From NCBI RefSeq assembly GCF_013266735.1, contig NZ_JABSNU010000004.1:372001-436000 (forward strand): DNA of 64,000 nt. The letters run 5' to 3'. The stretch comes from Pedobacter foliorum. GTDB taxonomy: Bacteria > Bacteroidota > Bacteroidia > Sphingobacteriales > Sphingobacteriaceae. A model generated the notes under the pieces. That model was not told the origin of the DNA. It searched no databases and was given only the letters and a program-made list of their open reading frames with translations. Below are positions 29,305-37,029 of this stretch, one piece after another (positions within the stretch are counted from its first letter, which is position 1; each line of letters begins with the position of its first letter). Position numbers and translations under genes: made by a program.

Positions 29305-29344
29305 AAACAAAGGCTGCGAATACAATTCGCAGCCTTTGCTGTTT
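29305..29344. terminator. Bidirectional hairpin, identical to the one at 31525
   Basis: AAAGGCTGCGAA (29309-29320), loop TACAA, TTCGCAGCCTTT (29326-29337). The 40 bp 29305-29344 are identical to 31525-31564. It lies 234 bp after the M61 gene, beyond the inverted-repeat element. Confidence 0.75.
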
Positions 29345-29426
29345 ACCAGCCGCTTATACTAGATTAAAGCACTCTTGCTTATGAGCAATCGCCTCAGTAC
29401 GTATTAGTTAAAAAAAGTTAAATAAC

Positions 29427-29455
29427 TTTTGTCATTTAAGCAAATGTTTATCTTG
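29427..29455 (+). promoter_or_regulatory. Candidate promoter of the TlpA-like gene
   Basis: TTTTG (29427-29431), 17-bp spacer, TATCTTG (29449-29455): close to the Bacteroidota -33/-7 pattern. Predicted start near 29462, leader about 26 nt to the ATG at 29488. Confidence 0.5.
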
Positions 29456-29487
29456 TAGGTAATACTAACCAATTACAACTTAAAATT

Positions 29488-31191
29488 ATGCGCTCTCTTT
29501 ATTCCTTCTTTACAATTATCTTTTGTTTATTAGCTACCTGTCTAACTGTATTTGGCCAGAACAAAGACAGATCAGCACCTTCCACTAAGCTGGCTATTTC
29601 AGAGCAAAAAAACATCACCATTACAGGTAATATTAAACAATATGCTCCAAACCAAGGTTTATTGGACGTATATGCATTTCATTATACAGACCTAATTACA
29701 GGCAAGGATGTCATTATACCAATTAGTAAAGATAGCATAGGCGATTTTAGCGTTACTTTCCCCGTTAACGGTTATCAGGAAATACAGCTCACTCAAGGAG
29801 TTAAGTTCGGAGATGATATCCGCTTCGGTATGTATTTTATGGGGCGTTTTTTTGCAAAACCAGGGGATGTGATGGACTTTGATTATAAATGGCTAAAGGA
29901 TTATACAACCATAAATAGGTTTAAAGGTAATATGGCGAATTCAAATAACCGACTTGAAAATTATTATAGCTCGTTAAATGAAGCCCTTGTTTCAAGTGAT
30001 CTCGTTCCTTTTGAATCTCTGGATTCTTTAAAATCAGGCGATTATGTTCCGTTTAAACAACTGTTAGCCGTGCAATTGAAAAAGGCGCTCGATTTTAATA
30101 CTAAATATTTCAGTGCTACTAATGCCGATCCGTTTCTAAAAACACAAATGGATCTTGATTCGAAATATCTTGCAGGGAGCCATTTATTAATGGCACTCTA
30201 TAAAACAAAAGAAAAGGATCCGAATCTACTCCAATTTTTAGACTCAATTGGGGCCCCTTTAAACAATCAGAAAGCCTACGGAAACTTCAGGTATAAGAGG
30301 TTTTTAAATGGTTATTATCAATTTTTGCTGAGGGAAACATTTGCAACTGAGAGGAAGGTCACTATCCTGATTACTGACATGGCTAAGTACCTACTAAAAG
30401 AACATATTGAGTTTTCGGAAGATGAAAAGGCACTTTGCCGGAAGATGCTTGATACAGTTAATAAGGCCTCTAAGGAAGATACGCAGTATTTTAACGAAAC
30501 ATATTTTATGAAATTTGATAGTGAATACCTGACAACGTTTAAGATGAAAGCGACTTTTGACCTGATAGCATCTAATAAAGATCGTTTTATAAAGGATGTA
30601 TTCCTGACTAGACTTCTGAGGGAAAAACTGGAGAACAATCAGCTAGTAAATATCAATTCATTAATTCCTGATTATAAAGCATTAGTTAGAGATAATCCTG
30701 TTAAGAAACTCTTTTTAAAGGATTACCAACTGGCGTATGACAGGCTTTATAAAAGCAAACTTTCTCCGAAATCTATTTTAAACGATGCCAAAAAGCTGCC
30801 TCCTAATGCGTTGGTTAAAACCATTCTTGAGAAATATAAGGGCAAAGTAGTTTACCTGGATGTTTGGGCAACCTGGTGTGTTCCTTGTCTTTCGGGAATG
30901 GCCAATTCTAAAAAACTTCGCGATCAGTTCATCGGTAAAGACGTTGTTTTCTTGTACTTATGCATCAGTTCGCCAACTGAAAGCACCTGGCAGAATTTGA
31001 TTGCGGGTCACCATATAGAGGGCGAGCATTATTTCCTGAACAATGCCCAAAGTGCTGAAGTGGGCAGAGAGTTCAATATTAGCTATATTCCCAGGTATTT
31101 GATTGTCGATAAGGAAGGAAAGGTAGCTAATGCTGAAGGCCCTTCTAGTGCTAAAGCGGTAGCGGAAATCGAGAAGTTGTTACTTAAATAA
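29488..31191 (+). CDS. TlpA-like thioredoxin-fold lipid- or periplasm-facing protein
   Basis: 567 residues. A signal peptide (about 1-24, ending VFGQ) leads into an N-terminal beta region (about 30-150, ITGNIKQYAPNQG, DUF4369-like in character), a long helical middle, and a C-terminal thioredoxin domain from about 445: GKVVYLDVWATWCVPCLSG with redox pair Cys464-x-x-Cys467 and the cis-proline Pro535 in ISYIPRYLIVDKEGK. Bacteroidota encode many such TlpA/ResA-like periplasmic disulfide reductases of unknown client. It stands alone with a good promoter candidate. The N-terminal assignment is less sure than the thioredoxin fold. Confidence 0.85.
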   Translation: MRSLYSFFTIIFCLLATCLTVFGQNKDRSAPSTKLAISEQKNITITGNIKQYAPNQGLLDVYAFHYTDLITGKDVIIPISKDSIGDFSVTFPVNGYQEIQLTQGVKFGDDIRFGMYFMGRFFAKPGDVMDFDYKWLKDYTTINRFKGNMANSNNRLENYYSSLNEALVSSDLVPFESLDSLKSGDYVPFKQLLAVQLKKALDFNTKYFSATNADPFLKTQMDLDSKYLAGSHLLMALYKTKEKDPNLLQFLDSIGAPLNNQKAYGNFRYKRFLNGYYQFLLRETFATERKVTILITDMAKYLLKEHIEFSEDEKALCRKMLDTVNKASKEDTQYFNETYFMKFDSEYLTTFKMKATFDLIASNKDRFIKDVFLTRLLREKLENNQLVNINSLIPDYKALVRDNPVKKLFLKDYQLAYDRLYKSKLSPKSILNDAKKLPPNALVKTILEKYKGKVVYLDVWATWCVPCLSGMANSKKLRDQFIGKDVVFLYLCISSPTESTWQNLIAGHHIEGEHYFLNNAQSAEVGREFNISYIPRYLIVDKEGKVANAEGPSSAKAVAEIEKLLLK

Positions 31192-31217
31192 AATGACGAT
31201 CGCTATTACACAAGGTT

Positions 31218-31406
31218 ATGTCCAACAAAAGCTATGCACTGGTTCGAATTTCCGAGGTTAACTACAAACTCTTCCTAAGGTCTAAGAACCCAGAAGTAAA
31301 AATGCTTGGTATACTGGCCAACCTTGGAGATGATGATCCTGCGAAAGTTATTCAGTCCATTGTAAATGAGATTAATAATGCCATAGTACACCCATTTTCG
31401 AAGTAA
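31218..31406 (+). CDS. Small hypothetical protein, possible fragment of an Rpn/YhgA-type protein
   Basis: 62 residues. The core KNPEVKMLGILANLGDDDPA followed by KVIQSIVNEINNA resembles the segment after the nuclease domain in Rpn/YhgA-like (PD-(D/E)XK, transposase-associated) proteins. Those are about 300 residues, so this would be a remnant lacking its nuclease domain. The comparison is from memory of the family and is inference. It starts 26 bp after the thioredoxin gene and may ride on its transcript. About 110 bp follow without a usable ORF before the terminator at 31525. Confidence 0.45.
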   Translation: MSNKSYALVRISEVNYKLFLRSKNPEVKMLGILANLGDDDPAKVIQSIVNEINNAIVHPFSK

Positions 31407-31524
31407 GAGGAAGGAGCGTGCATTAGTCCTGTGAAGAGATATAGCAAAACGGCAATATATTGATTAGGCTAATTTGCTTCGGAACTCTTTTAGGGCGAGA
31501 GACCGTTCTTAAAACCTTGACATA

Positions 31525-31564
31525 AAACAAAGGCTGCGAATACAATTCGCAGCCTTTGCTGTTT
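31525..31564. terminator. Bidirectional terminator between convergent genes
   Basis: AAAGGCTGCGAA (31529-31540), loop TACAA, TTCGCAGCCTTT (31546-31557), then GCTGTTTTT. It is flanked by T-rich ends on the plus side, lies 32 bp from the stop of the minus-strand gene and can serve both directions. Same 40 bp as 29305-29344. Confidence 0.85.
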
Positions 31565-31596
31565 TTCAGTAGAAAGATGTTTAAATTCTTGTGTTA

Positions 31597-32064
31597 TTAG
31601 AATGCGTAACGCAATGAAATACCGAAACGTGCTGCGGTAAATTCTGTTCCCTGATTAAGTGTAAACATTGGGCGCCAGTCGAATGCGAAATCAATTGGTG
31701 CATTAGGGATTTTAAAATCTAAACCAGCAGTAGGTCTAAGTTGAACTGCAGTATCATGTTTTCCAAACAAGAAGTTAGGACCAACACCCAAATACCAGTC
31801 TAATCCTCTTGCACCTTGAATAGGAGCTTGGTATTGAAACTCTGCACCTAAACCAACAACGTTTCCATCAAAAAAGATAAGGTTCGCATCAACTGCACCG
31901 TTTCTAGAGAAGAAATGTTTAACGTTAAAACCAACTCCAGTTGAACCGTCGCCAGCATCAATGCGCATACCTAGCGCGGTTTTATAACTTTGAGCATTAG
32001 CTACATTAGATGTTAATGCTAGCAATGCTGTGCAACAAAATAGAGTAAAGATTAATTTTTTCAT
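31597..32064 (-). CDS. Small outer-membrane beta-barrel protein
   Basis: 155 residues with a signal peptide (cleavage after ANAQ, about residue 25), then alternating amphipathic strands (GVGFNVKHFF, GAEFQYQAP, LDWYLGVGPNF) and a terminal strand ISLRYAF ending in phenylalanine, the usual C-terminal signature of outer-membrane barrels. About eight strands fit the length. Function unknown; similar small barrels in Bacteroidota are annotated only as outer-membrane protein. It stands alone on the minus strand, closed by the bidirectional terminator. Confidence 0.7.
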   Translation of the reverse strand: MKKLIFTLFCCTALLALTSNVANAQSYKTALGMRIDAGDGSTGVGFNVKHFFSRNGAVDANLIFFDGNVVGLGAEFQYQAPIQGARGLDWYLGVGPNFLFGKHDTAVQLRPTAGLDFKIPNAPIDFAFDWRPMFTLNQGTEFTAARFGISLRYAF

Positions 32065-32096
32065 AATGTCTGTTTTTAACTTTGTATTAGATGAAA

Positions 32097-32209
32097 GCTA
32101 ACATTACAACTATTGTGCCACGCCATGACATTCAGATTATAAACGCTGGTTTTCAGAGGAGTAGTTTTATTGAAGAAGAAAATAACTAGTTGTAATTACA
32201 TCTGTTAGC
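32097..32209. repeat. Interrupted inverted repeat upstream of the small barrel gene
   Basis: GCTAACATTACAACTA (32097-32112) can pair with TAGTTGTAA (32187-32195) plus TGTTAGC (32203-32209), leaving a 7-nt bulge and a 74-nt loop. It begins 33 bp upstream of the minus-strand start codon. Could be regulatory or chance. Confidence 0.35.
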
Positions 32210-32540
32210 GTGGCATGTCCAAGATTTTGAACTATCATTCATAGGTTTTTCGGTATAGTCAAAATATTAATTACCAGGAAATTAACGGTAGTTTAAATGA
32301 TCTCATTATATTTGATTTGATAGGGGAGTTGTAGGTGATGAAGTTAATTTATTGCCCAACAAAAGAAGGAAACGCGCTATCCAAAAAGTAAAACACATCA
32401 ATCAAAAAGTAGAAACAGGCTGGCATGTAAAAACCAATCAATAAAAAAATAAAAGATATAATATAATTTACTTCTTAAACGAGGTATTAATACAAGAGTC
32501 TCTACAATCAAATTCTCACAAATAGGCCTAGAGACAGTAG

Positions 32541-32574
32541 GTTAATGCCCATGACAATATTTGTTGTACTTTTG
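32541..32574 (+). promoter_or_regulatory. Candidate promoter of the RNA at 32579
   Basis: TACTTTTG (32567-32574) fits TAnnTTTG exactly. The -33 side has only GTTAA (32541-32545). The predicted start, about 6 nt after the box, falls on the first bases of the long hairpin. Confidence 0.5.
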
Positions 32575-32578
32575 AGAG

Positions 32579-32668
32579 TGCACTATGGCGTTATGGGCTC
32601 TATTGTAAATCCGTGGGCCAGGCCGTGAGAAGCCCGATTGTGCGGTATTTAGAGCCCGCCATAGTGCA
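32579..32668 (+). ncRNA. Probable structured small RNA, family not recognised
   Basis: A 90-nt segment folds on itself. TGCACTATGGC (32579-32589) and GGGCTCTA (32595-32602) pair perfectly with 32650-32668, leaving one 5-nt bulge (GTTAT). Inside, AATCCG and GGGC pair with GCCC and CGGTATT, leaving an asymmetric GATTGTG bulge and an apical loop containing GGCCGTGAG. The -7 box just upstream places transcription start at the base of the stem. There is no ORF. The small SRP RNA was considered because of size and shape, but the conserved AGCAG side of its domain IV is absent. A miniature transposon end is the other option, though no target duplication was seen. Confidence 0.5.
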
Positions 32669-32743
32669 TTCGTAGTTTACAGCATTGTGGCTTCCTTAAA
32701 TCCCACCCGAGACTCAATTTTTAACAAAACTTAAAAATGAGCC

Positions 32744-32935
32744 ATGAGCCAAAATCAACAAATTTCTGATTCGCTGGATACATGTCAGCAATATATAAAT
32801 CAATTTTTAAAGAAAGCCTACGCGTTAGATCTAGATCAACTAAGTGCAAATGATCAATTAAAGGTCCTTGCTTTTTACGAAGAAATGTTGGCTTTACTGC
32901 ATACCAACTACGATCTTTTCAATGGTGATCGGTAA
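32744..32935 (+). CDS. Small hypothetical helical protein
   Basis: 63 residues, predicted all-helical and acidic (DTCQQYINQFLKKAYALDLD), without signal peptide or membrane segment. I do not recognise a family. It follows the structured-RNA candidate by 75 bp and precedes a DUF6624 gene by about 125 bp. The amino-acid composition is protein-like, and the ORF is short but has a clear ATG start. Confidence 0.5.
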   Translation: MSQNQQISDSLDTCQQYINQFLKKAYALDLDQLSANDQLKVLAFYEEMLALLHTNYDLFNGDR

Positions 32936-33061
32936 CCATTCCGAAGTTAAAATGTGTTAAATAACCCAAGGCAATTCAAATAATTCGTAGTCTTACTAAA
33001 GGTTATTCAATTGCATGTTAGTAACATAACTTAATCGCAGTTCACTTAAAACAATTTGACA

Positions 33062-33658
33062 ATGAAGCTTAAAACTTTAATGCTCGTCTTTATATTTTTT
33101 ATTGTCGCAAAAGGCTACAGTCAGGACGCCGTGCTTTATCCGGAAGTAAAGAAACAATTGGATAGTTTAGCTAATCTGGATGTAAAAGCAGGACGGGATA
33201 TGAGGACCACAAAAATTGAAAACAGAGATTCGCTGAGGAAAATTTTTAGAGAAACTACTGTTCGAAATACTGAGGTGCTAAAACAAATATTTTATAAATA
33301 TGGTTTCCCAAACTACGATAAAGTGGGTAAGGAGGCATCCAAGAATTTTTGGTTATGTGTACAACATAGTGATCACGACCTGAAATTTCAACAACAGGTA
33401 TTAAAGAAAATGAAAGTAGAGGTGAAGCGGAAAAAGGCTGATCCTTCAAATTACGCCTGGTTAACCGATCGTGTGAATGTAAACTCGGGTAAGTCTCAAA
33501 TTTACGGTACTCAGCTTGACTATAAAGCAGATGGAACGCCAATACCTAAAAAACTCAAAGATCCGGAAACTGTTAATGACAGAAGAAAGGAAATAGGGTT
33601 AGAACCAATTGAAGACTATTTGGAATTCGTTAAAGAAGCCCAAAAACAAAATCTGTAG
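33062..33658 (+). CDS. DUF6624-type secreted protein
   Basis: 198 residues from ATG 33062; an in-frame TTG two codons earlier is not needed. A signal peptide MKLKTLMLVFIFFIVAKGYSQ is followed by the family pattern: YGFPNYDKVGKEASKNFWLCVQHSDHD, then FQQQVLKKMK, YAWLTDRVNVNSGKSQIYGTQ, and PETVNDRRKEIGLEPIEDYL at the end. The family is uncharacterised and widespread in bacteria, often near secretion or toxin loci. The pattern match is good; function unknown. Probably periplasmic or secreted. Confidence 0.75.
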   Translation: MKLKTLMLVFIFFIVAKGYSQDAVLYPEVKKQLDSLANLDVKAGRDMRTTKIENRDSLRKIFRETTVRNTEVLKQIFYKYGFPNYDKVGKEASKNFWLCVQHSDHDLKFQQQVLKKMKVEVKRKKADPSNYAWLTDRVNVNSGKSQIYGTQLDYKADGTPIPKKLKDPETVNDRRKEIGLEPIEDYLEFVKEAQKQNL

Positions 33659-33772
33659 TAAATACGACTTACAATTTTCTCCTTTAAAATCCTGGATCTG
33701 GATGCTGATTTGGCGTTGTATACTGAAGCCTCATGAGGGCTATTTGTGTGCAATTAGTTTGTTATTAGAAAT

Positions 33773-33930
33773 TATTGGGAAATCACTGAGAAATCACTAG
33801 GAAATCACTGGATTTCGCACCGTTTGCCAGGGGGTTTCTAGGGGGTTGATTTCCCTCTAGCATAAAGCAACCCTAACGCAACCCCTATTCAACCCCCTAG
33901 AAACCTAATTATTTTGTGATTGTTTCCTGG
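33773..33930. repeat. Palindromic element with direct repeats
   Basis: GTTTCTAGGGGGTTGA (33834-33849) is perfectly mirrored by TCAACCCCCTAGAAAC (33889-33904) around a 39-nt loop. To the left, GAAATCACT is repeated three times at 11-bp spacing (about 33779-33808); to the right, related text (GGTGATTTTCTA at about 33930) appears inverted, so the symmetry may extend. It fills the gap before the DUF6266 gene (33659-34043), where nothing else was seen. It could be a miniature mobile element or a terminator-like hairpin without a T run. Confidence 0.6.
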
Positions 33931-34043
33931 TGATTTTCTAATTGTTTTTATAGTCTATTGTTTGGTTATCAGGTAGATGTGGTTTATATTTGATTAGCGC
34001 CATGAGATGTGCTAGTAAATTAAACCAAATAGTAAACAGAATT

Positions 34044-34682
34044 ATGGGTATAATACAAAACGGCCCCCATGGTACCTTTACCGGAAGGATTGGCAATATG
34101 GTCTATTATGTACTTAATGGTAAAAATGTGTGCCGAGAAATTGGCGTAAACACTAACCCTCCAACAGTAAAACAGCTAAAAAACAGATTGGAAGTTAAAT
34201 TGGTTGGTGAATTTTTTCGAGATCTAAAAGCTTTTATTGATGTTGGATTTAGTACAGAACCTATTAAGGCAGGGGATAGTCCGTACAACTTTGCGGTGGA
34301 GTATAATAGAAATAAGATCATAAAAGGTAGCTATCCGGATCTCGAAATTGCTTACGATAAAGTGTTGGTGAGCAGAGGGTTTTTAAAGCCTGTAAAGAAT
34401 TTAGTAACGGAGCAAACAGCTGGGGCTATTAAGTTTAGCTGGGATACCAATCCGCAAATGGCCTGGCCTGAAGCAACCGATCAGGTAATGATGCTGGCTT
34501 ATTTCGTAGAATCAAAAAAGATAATTTATCAGCCCTTTGGCAATAGCCGATTGTCGGGCTCCGATGAATTGCAAATTCCAGAAAGTTTGGCGGGAGAACA
34601 GATGGAAACCTACGTTTCTTTTGTTGCTGCGGATAGGAAGGGTGTAGCCGATAGCACTTACGCGGGTAGCTTTATCGCATAA
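34044..34682 (+). CDS. DUF6266 family protein
   Basis: 212 residues from ATG 34044. The opening MGIIQNGPHGTFTGRIGNMV followed by YYVLNGKNVCREIG is diagnostic for DUF6266, a family abundant in Sphingobacteriaceae and Flavobacteriia. A longer TTG-initiated form (33990) would add 18 unconserved residues and was not chosen. The C-terminal half (QTAGAIKFSWDTNPQMAWPEATDQVMMLAYF) looks like a beta-sandwich with a FnIII-like flavour. No signal peptide. Function unknown. It is preceded by the palindromic element and followed by a bidirectional terminator. Confidence 0.8.
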   Translation: MGIIQNGPHGTFTGRIGNMVYYVLNGKNVCREIGVNTNPPTVKQLKNRLEVKLVGEFFRDLKAFIDVGFSTEPIKAGDSPYNFAVEYNRNKIIKGSYPDLEIAYDKVLVSRGFLKPVKNLVTEQTAGAIKFSWDTNPQMAWPEATDQVMMLAYFVESKKIIYQPFGNSRLSGSDELQIPESLAGEQMETYVSFVAADRKGVADSTYAGSFIA

Positions 34683-34716
34683 TTTCATTATCCCTATAGG
34701 AAATTAACCTACAAAA

Positions 34717-34746
34717 AAAAAGATTGGCGCTAGTGCCAATCTTTTT
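34717..34746. terminator. Bidirectional terminator
   Basis: AAAAAGATTGGC (34717-34728), 6-nt loop, GCCAATCTTTTT (34735-34746), between the convergent DUF6266 and lipoprotein genes. Confidence 0.88.
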
Positions 34747-34776
34747 CTATTTTCCAAGCAATAGTGCTTCTTCTTC

Positions 34777-35556
34777 TTATAAGTATAAATAAAGGAGAGT
34801 AAAAGAGTCAAGTCTTTCTCCATGCTTTGGTGTAGTAATCCTAAAAAATCCATCAGTAACTTTAACACCATTCTCATTTTTATCAAACAAAGTAGCTTCA
34901 AATGCAGCCTCAAGAATAATAAAATCAGTTCCCTTAATCTCTTCTATTTTTAGAATTTTGAATTTTGAGTTACTGTGGCTCTTTGCCGTCAGCTGTGATG
35001 GCGTGGATATTGATAACTGGCTATATGAAGTTAACGTATGGCTATTTAAAAATAAATTTATTGCTACACCTTCATCTTTACCCGTTCGCTCGTAATCTAC
35101 GGCATAAGGGTAGTCGCCCAAAGTAAAAAAATTATCTCCAACTTTGGGATAGTACATAGAACCTAACTTCGATATATTTACCTTTTTATATTTTTTTATA
35201 AACGAAACTGTAATAGCCCCTTCATCATGTTCTAGTTTAGTTTTAGATATTGATGAATATTGTACTGAATCAACTTCGCCAACCCAGTAACCATCTCCCG
35301 AACCAATACTCCATTCTCCATTAGTATTACCAAATTGCAAATTAACACCGCTATTTCCATAACCTCTAGAGGTGCCAGGAGTTATTAATGCATTGGTGTA
35401 ACGTTTTCCATTGATAGTAAACGAAGTGCTGTCGGGAAGGAAAGGAGATTTCTTAATTTCTTCAGGGGGTTCAGGAGCGGCAACAGTGTCCTTTTTTTTA
35501 CAAGAGCTGACCAGTAGCACTGCTACAAGCGGCATAAGAAAGCGTAAGTTTTTCAT
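34777..35556 (-). CDS. Hypothetical lipoprotein
   Basis: 259 residues. Lipobox at residues 16-19 (MKNLRFLMPLVAVLLVSSC), followed by KKK and a Pro/Glu-rich linker (APEPPEEIKK), then a beta-rich domain containing FTINGKRYTN and NLQFGNTNGEW. Such proteins are exported and lipidated; function is unknown and I do not recognise a named domain. It starts next to the accessory stretch and is transcribed away from it. Confidence 0.7.
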   Translation of the reverse strand: MKNLRFLMPLVAVLLVSSCKKKDTVAAPEPPEEIKKSPFLPDSTSFTINGKRYTNALITPGTSRGYGNSGVNLQFGNTNGEWSIGSGDGYWVGEVDSVQYSSISKTKLEHDEGAITVSFIKKYKKVNISKLGSMYYPKVGDNFFTLGDYPYAVDYERTGKDEGVAINLFLNSHTLTSYSQLSISTPSQLTAKSHSNSKFKILKIEEIKGTDFIILEAAFEATLFDKNENGVKVTDGFFRITTPKHGERLDSFTLLYLYL

Positions 35557-35710
35557 TTGTTAGCGTTTTGTGTGTACGCAAATTTAATTTTTTTGTTAAG
35601 ATTAACTAACCTGGAATTGCAACAATACGGAGAGGGAGGCTTTGATACGATTATATCTTTAGTGATTCTACTTTTCTGTAGAAATGTGGTAACCGCAAAG
35701 CTTATTTTAA

Positions 35711-35845
35711 GGCAAACGTATAAATACGTTCCGTCAACTTAAGGGCATTACAAGGGGAAAGGATATTGAAGATAAGCTACATGTGTTTTTTGTTAAGCCC
35801 AAAGAAGATATGAAAACCGAGGTAAATGAGGCTTTTTCTTTTTAA
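35711..35845 (+). pseudogene. Possible C-terminal gene remnant
   Basis: In the frame closed by TAA at 35843-35845, the text reads RQLKGITRGKDIEDKLHVFF and then VKPKEDMKTEVNEAFSF, which looks like the end of a real protein. It has no start codon and the frame is closed upstream by a TAA at 35708. Family not recognised. The rest of 35557-35866 shows nothing. Confidence 0.35.
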
Positions 35846-35866
35846 CTTCGAGCAAACCTTATTGCA

Positions 35867-36139
35867 ATGAAAAAGTATTTACTTTATTCTATTTTGTTAG
35901 TTTTTTGTTGTTATTGGTCTTTATCTTTTTATTATTTATATAAAGCCTTAAACTTTGAATTTAAGGGTGTAGTTCAAAATGTTGTGCGTTCTTCTTATCA
36001 TAAAACAATTACTGTTAATAATAATAATTTTGATTTAGAATGGGTTAGATGGTATGATGACTTGTATGAAATAGAAGTTGGCGATACCGTAGTAAAACAT
36101 AGAGGTACTCAATGGATGTCCCTAATTAAGCAAAAGTGA
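35867..36139 (+). CDS. Small membrane-anchored hypothetical protein
   Basis: 90 residues. One N-terminal hydrophobic helix (about 4-27, YSILLVFCCYWSLSFYYLY), then a short beta domain (FKGVVQNVVRSSYHKTITVNNNNFDLE, VGDTVVKHRGTQWMSLIKQK). The outer part resembles small Bacteroidota periplasmic proteins with a VGD..VK..G ending, of unknown function. Its last 40 bp recur, mutated, at 37151-37190. It is AT-rich, like the whole stretch to 39.8 kb. Confidence 0.55.
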   Translation: MKKYLLYSILLVFCCYWSLSFYYLYKALNFEFKGVVQNVVRSSYHKTITVNNNNFDLEWVRWYDDLYEIEVGDTVVKHRGTQWMSLIKQK

Positions 36140-36199
36140 ATTTGTTAAGATCATTGAAATGACTGCTATAAAAATTCAATTGTAAAGATTAGTGATAAT

Positions 36200-36316
36200 A
36201 TGATCTGGTTAAAGGAATTCAAAGAAAAGTGGCTCGCTGAAAATGCAATTAATGCAGTGGCAGTTGATGATAAATATTTAACATCGTTTCAGAATGAAAA
36301 TGATATACTCAAGTAA
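36200..36316 (+). CDS. Very short ORF, probably a fragment
   Basis: 38 residues, MIWLKEFKEKWLAENAINAV and then AVDDKYLTSFQNENDILK. The frame is open upstream to 36158 (IVKISDN precedes the Met), so it may be the end of a decayed gene. It is followed after 3 bp by the next ATG. No family recognised; could be non-coding. Confidence 0.25.
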   Translation: MIWLKEFKEKWLAENAINAVAVDDKYLTSFQNENDILK

Positions 36317-36319
36317 TGT

Positions 36320-36733
36320 ATGAAGTTCAAAGAAGTTGTAATTTATAATTGGTACGATAACATTGTTTCTGCCTTTTGTAGAAACGATAACAGTAAAATT
36401 TATTATTGTAATCTGTTGGCTATGGATGATGACGAAGTTGAGAAGATTTACATGTGTATTGAACTGAAATATTTTGTGGAGGCAGATATTATATTAAATA
36501 TAATTGAGAATAATACATATCTTGAAAATGAAGAAGTGCTTCAACGTGCATTAAATTTAGTAAGACCAAATAGTGAAAGCTTTTTAATAAAAACGGATAA
36601 CTTACAAACAAGCAATCTGAAGGTTGTGAAGTATAAGAGTGATTTTAATTGGAATCATAATTTTTTCTCCATTGATTATCCAAGTGGTTTAAAGATATCT
36701 GAAGGTCTTGATGATTGGTGGAGATATTTTTAG
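36320..36733 (+). CDS. Hypothetical protein, immunity-like in size and context
   Basis: 137 residues, acidic, soluble, no signal peptide. It opens FKEVVIYNWYDNIVSAFCRN, which recalls uncharacterised DWYDGP-type small proteins (inference from memory), has a helical centre (VEADIILNIIENNTYLENEE) and ends GLDDWWRYF, aromatic-rich. Small acidic orphan proteins in arrays of this kind are often immunity proteins of polymorphic toxins, but no toxin gene is visible. Function unknown. Confidence 0.5.
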   Translation: MKFKEVVIYNWYDNIVSAFCRNDNSKIYYCNLLAMDDDEVEKIYMCIELKYFVEADIILNIIENNTYLENEEVLQRALNLVRPNSESFLIKTDNLQTSNLKVVKYKSDFNWNHNFFSIDYPSGLKISEGLDDWWRYF

Positions 36734-36773
36734 AGTTTGCTCTGCTCCAATTAGGTGGAATTAACTATGAGCT

Positions 36774-36836
36774 ATGAAAAAATATTTCTTAACTGCTATT
36801 GTTTTAGCTGTTGGATGTGGTAGGGCTGATAACTAA
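36774..36836 (+). pseudogene. Lipoprotein signal-peptide stub
   Basis: MKKYFLTAIVLAVGCGRADN, then TAA. This is a complete lipoprotein signal sequence (lipobox LAVGC) with no mature domain. After the stop, the same frame continues INSFFNPSQAFYFDEIQN to another stop. It looks like a truncated lipoprotein gene. Confidence 0.45.
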
Positions 36837-37029
36837 ATTAATTCGTTTTTTAATCCCTCTCAAGCATTTTACTTCGACGAGATCCAGAATTGAGGTTTTG
36901 ATAGAGCCAGCTGCGGAGTATTTTGACTTAGATATTTGTGAATCAATTTCAATTGAATTTGAACAAGTTTCTGAATCGTTTAATGACGCGTTGTCAATGC
37001 ATTTGAAAGATGGAATGTTGGTTATTTAA
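36811..37029 (+). CDS. Hypothetical ORF, likely 3' part of a decayed gene
   Basis: Up to 72 residues with only a TTG (36811) to start from, overlapping the lipoprotein stub in another frame. From about residue 26 the translation looks protein-like (RIEVLIEPAAEYFDLDICES, then FNDALSMHLKDGMLVI at the end). The first part does not. Best read as a gene fragment; family not recognised. Confidence 0.3.
   Translation: MDVVGLITKLIRFLIPLKHFTSTRSRIEVLIEPAAEYFDLDICESISIEFEQVSESFNDALSMHLKDGMLVI

Larger units (their letters stand above)
32065..32743. other. 679-bp gap holding the inverted repeat and the RNA candidate
   Basis: Apart from the hairpin at 32097-32209 and the RNA candidate at 32579-32668, nothing was recognised. 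32220-32540 is AT-rich with no ORF worth reporting. Confidence 0.5.

Noticed and set aside
32579..32668. Small signal recognition particle RNA
   Set aside because: Size and hairpin shape fit, but the conserved GGAAGCAG side of domain IV is missing; kept as an unassigned RNA.
33609..33800. 63-residue ORF overlapping the end of the DUF6624 gene
   Set aside because: Starts inside another gene in a different frame and runs into the repeat-rich gap; no family features.
35557..35742. 61-residue plus-strand ORF
   Set aside because: Composition is not protein-like beyond chance and it overlaps a better frame (35711-35845).
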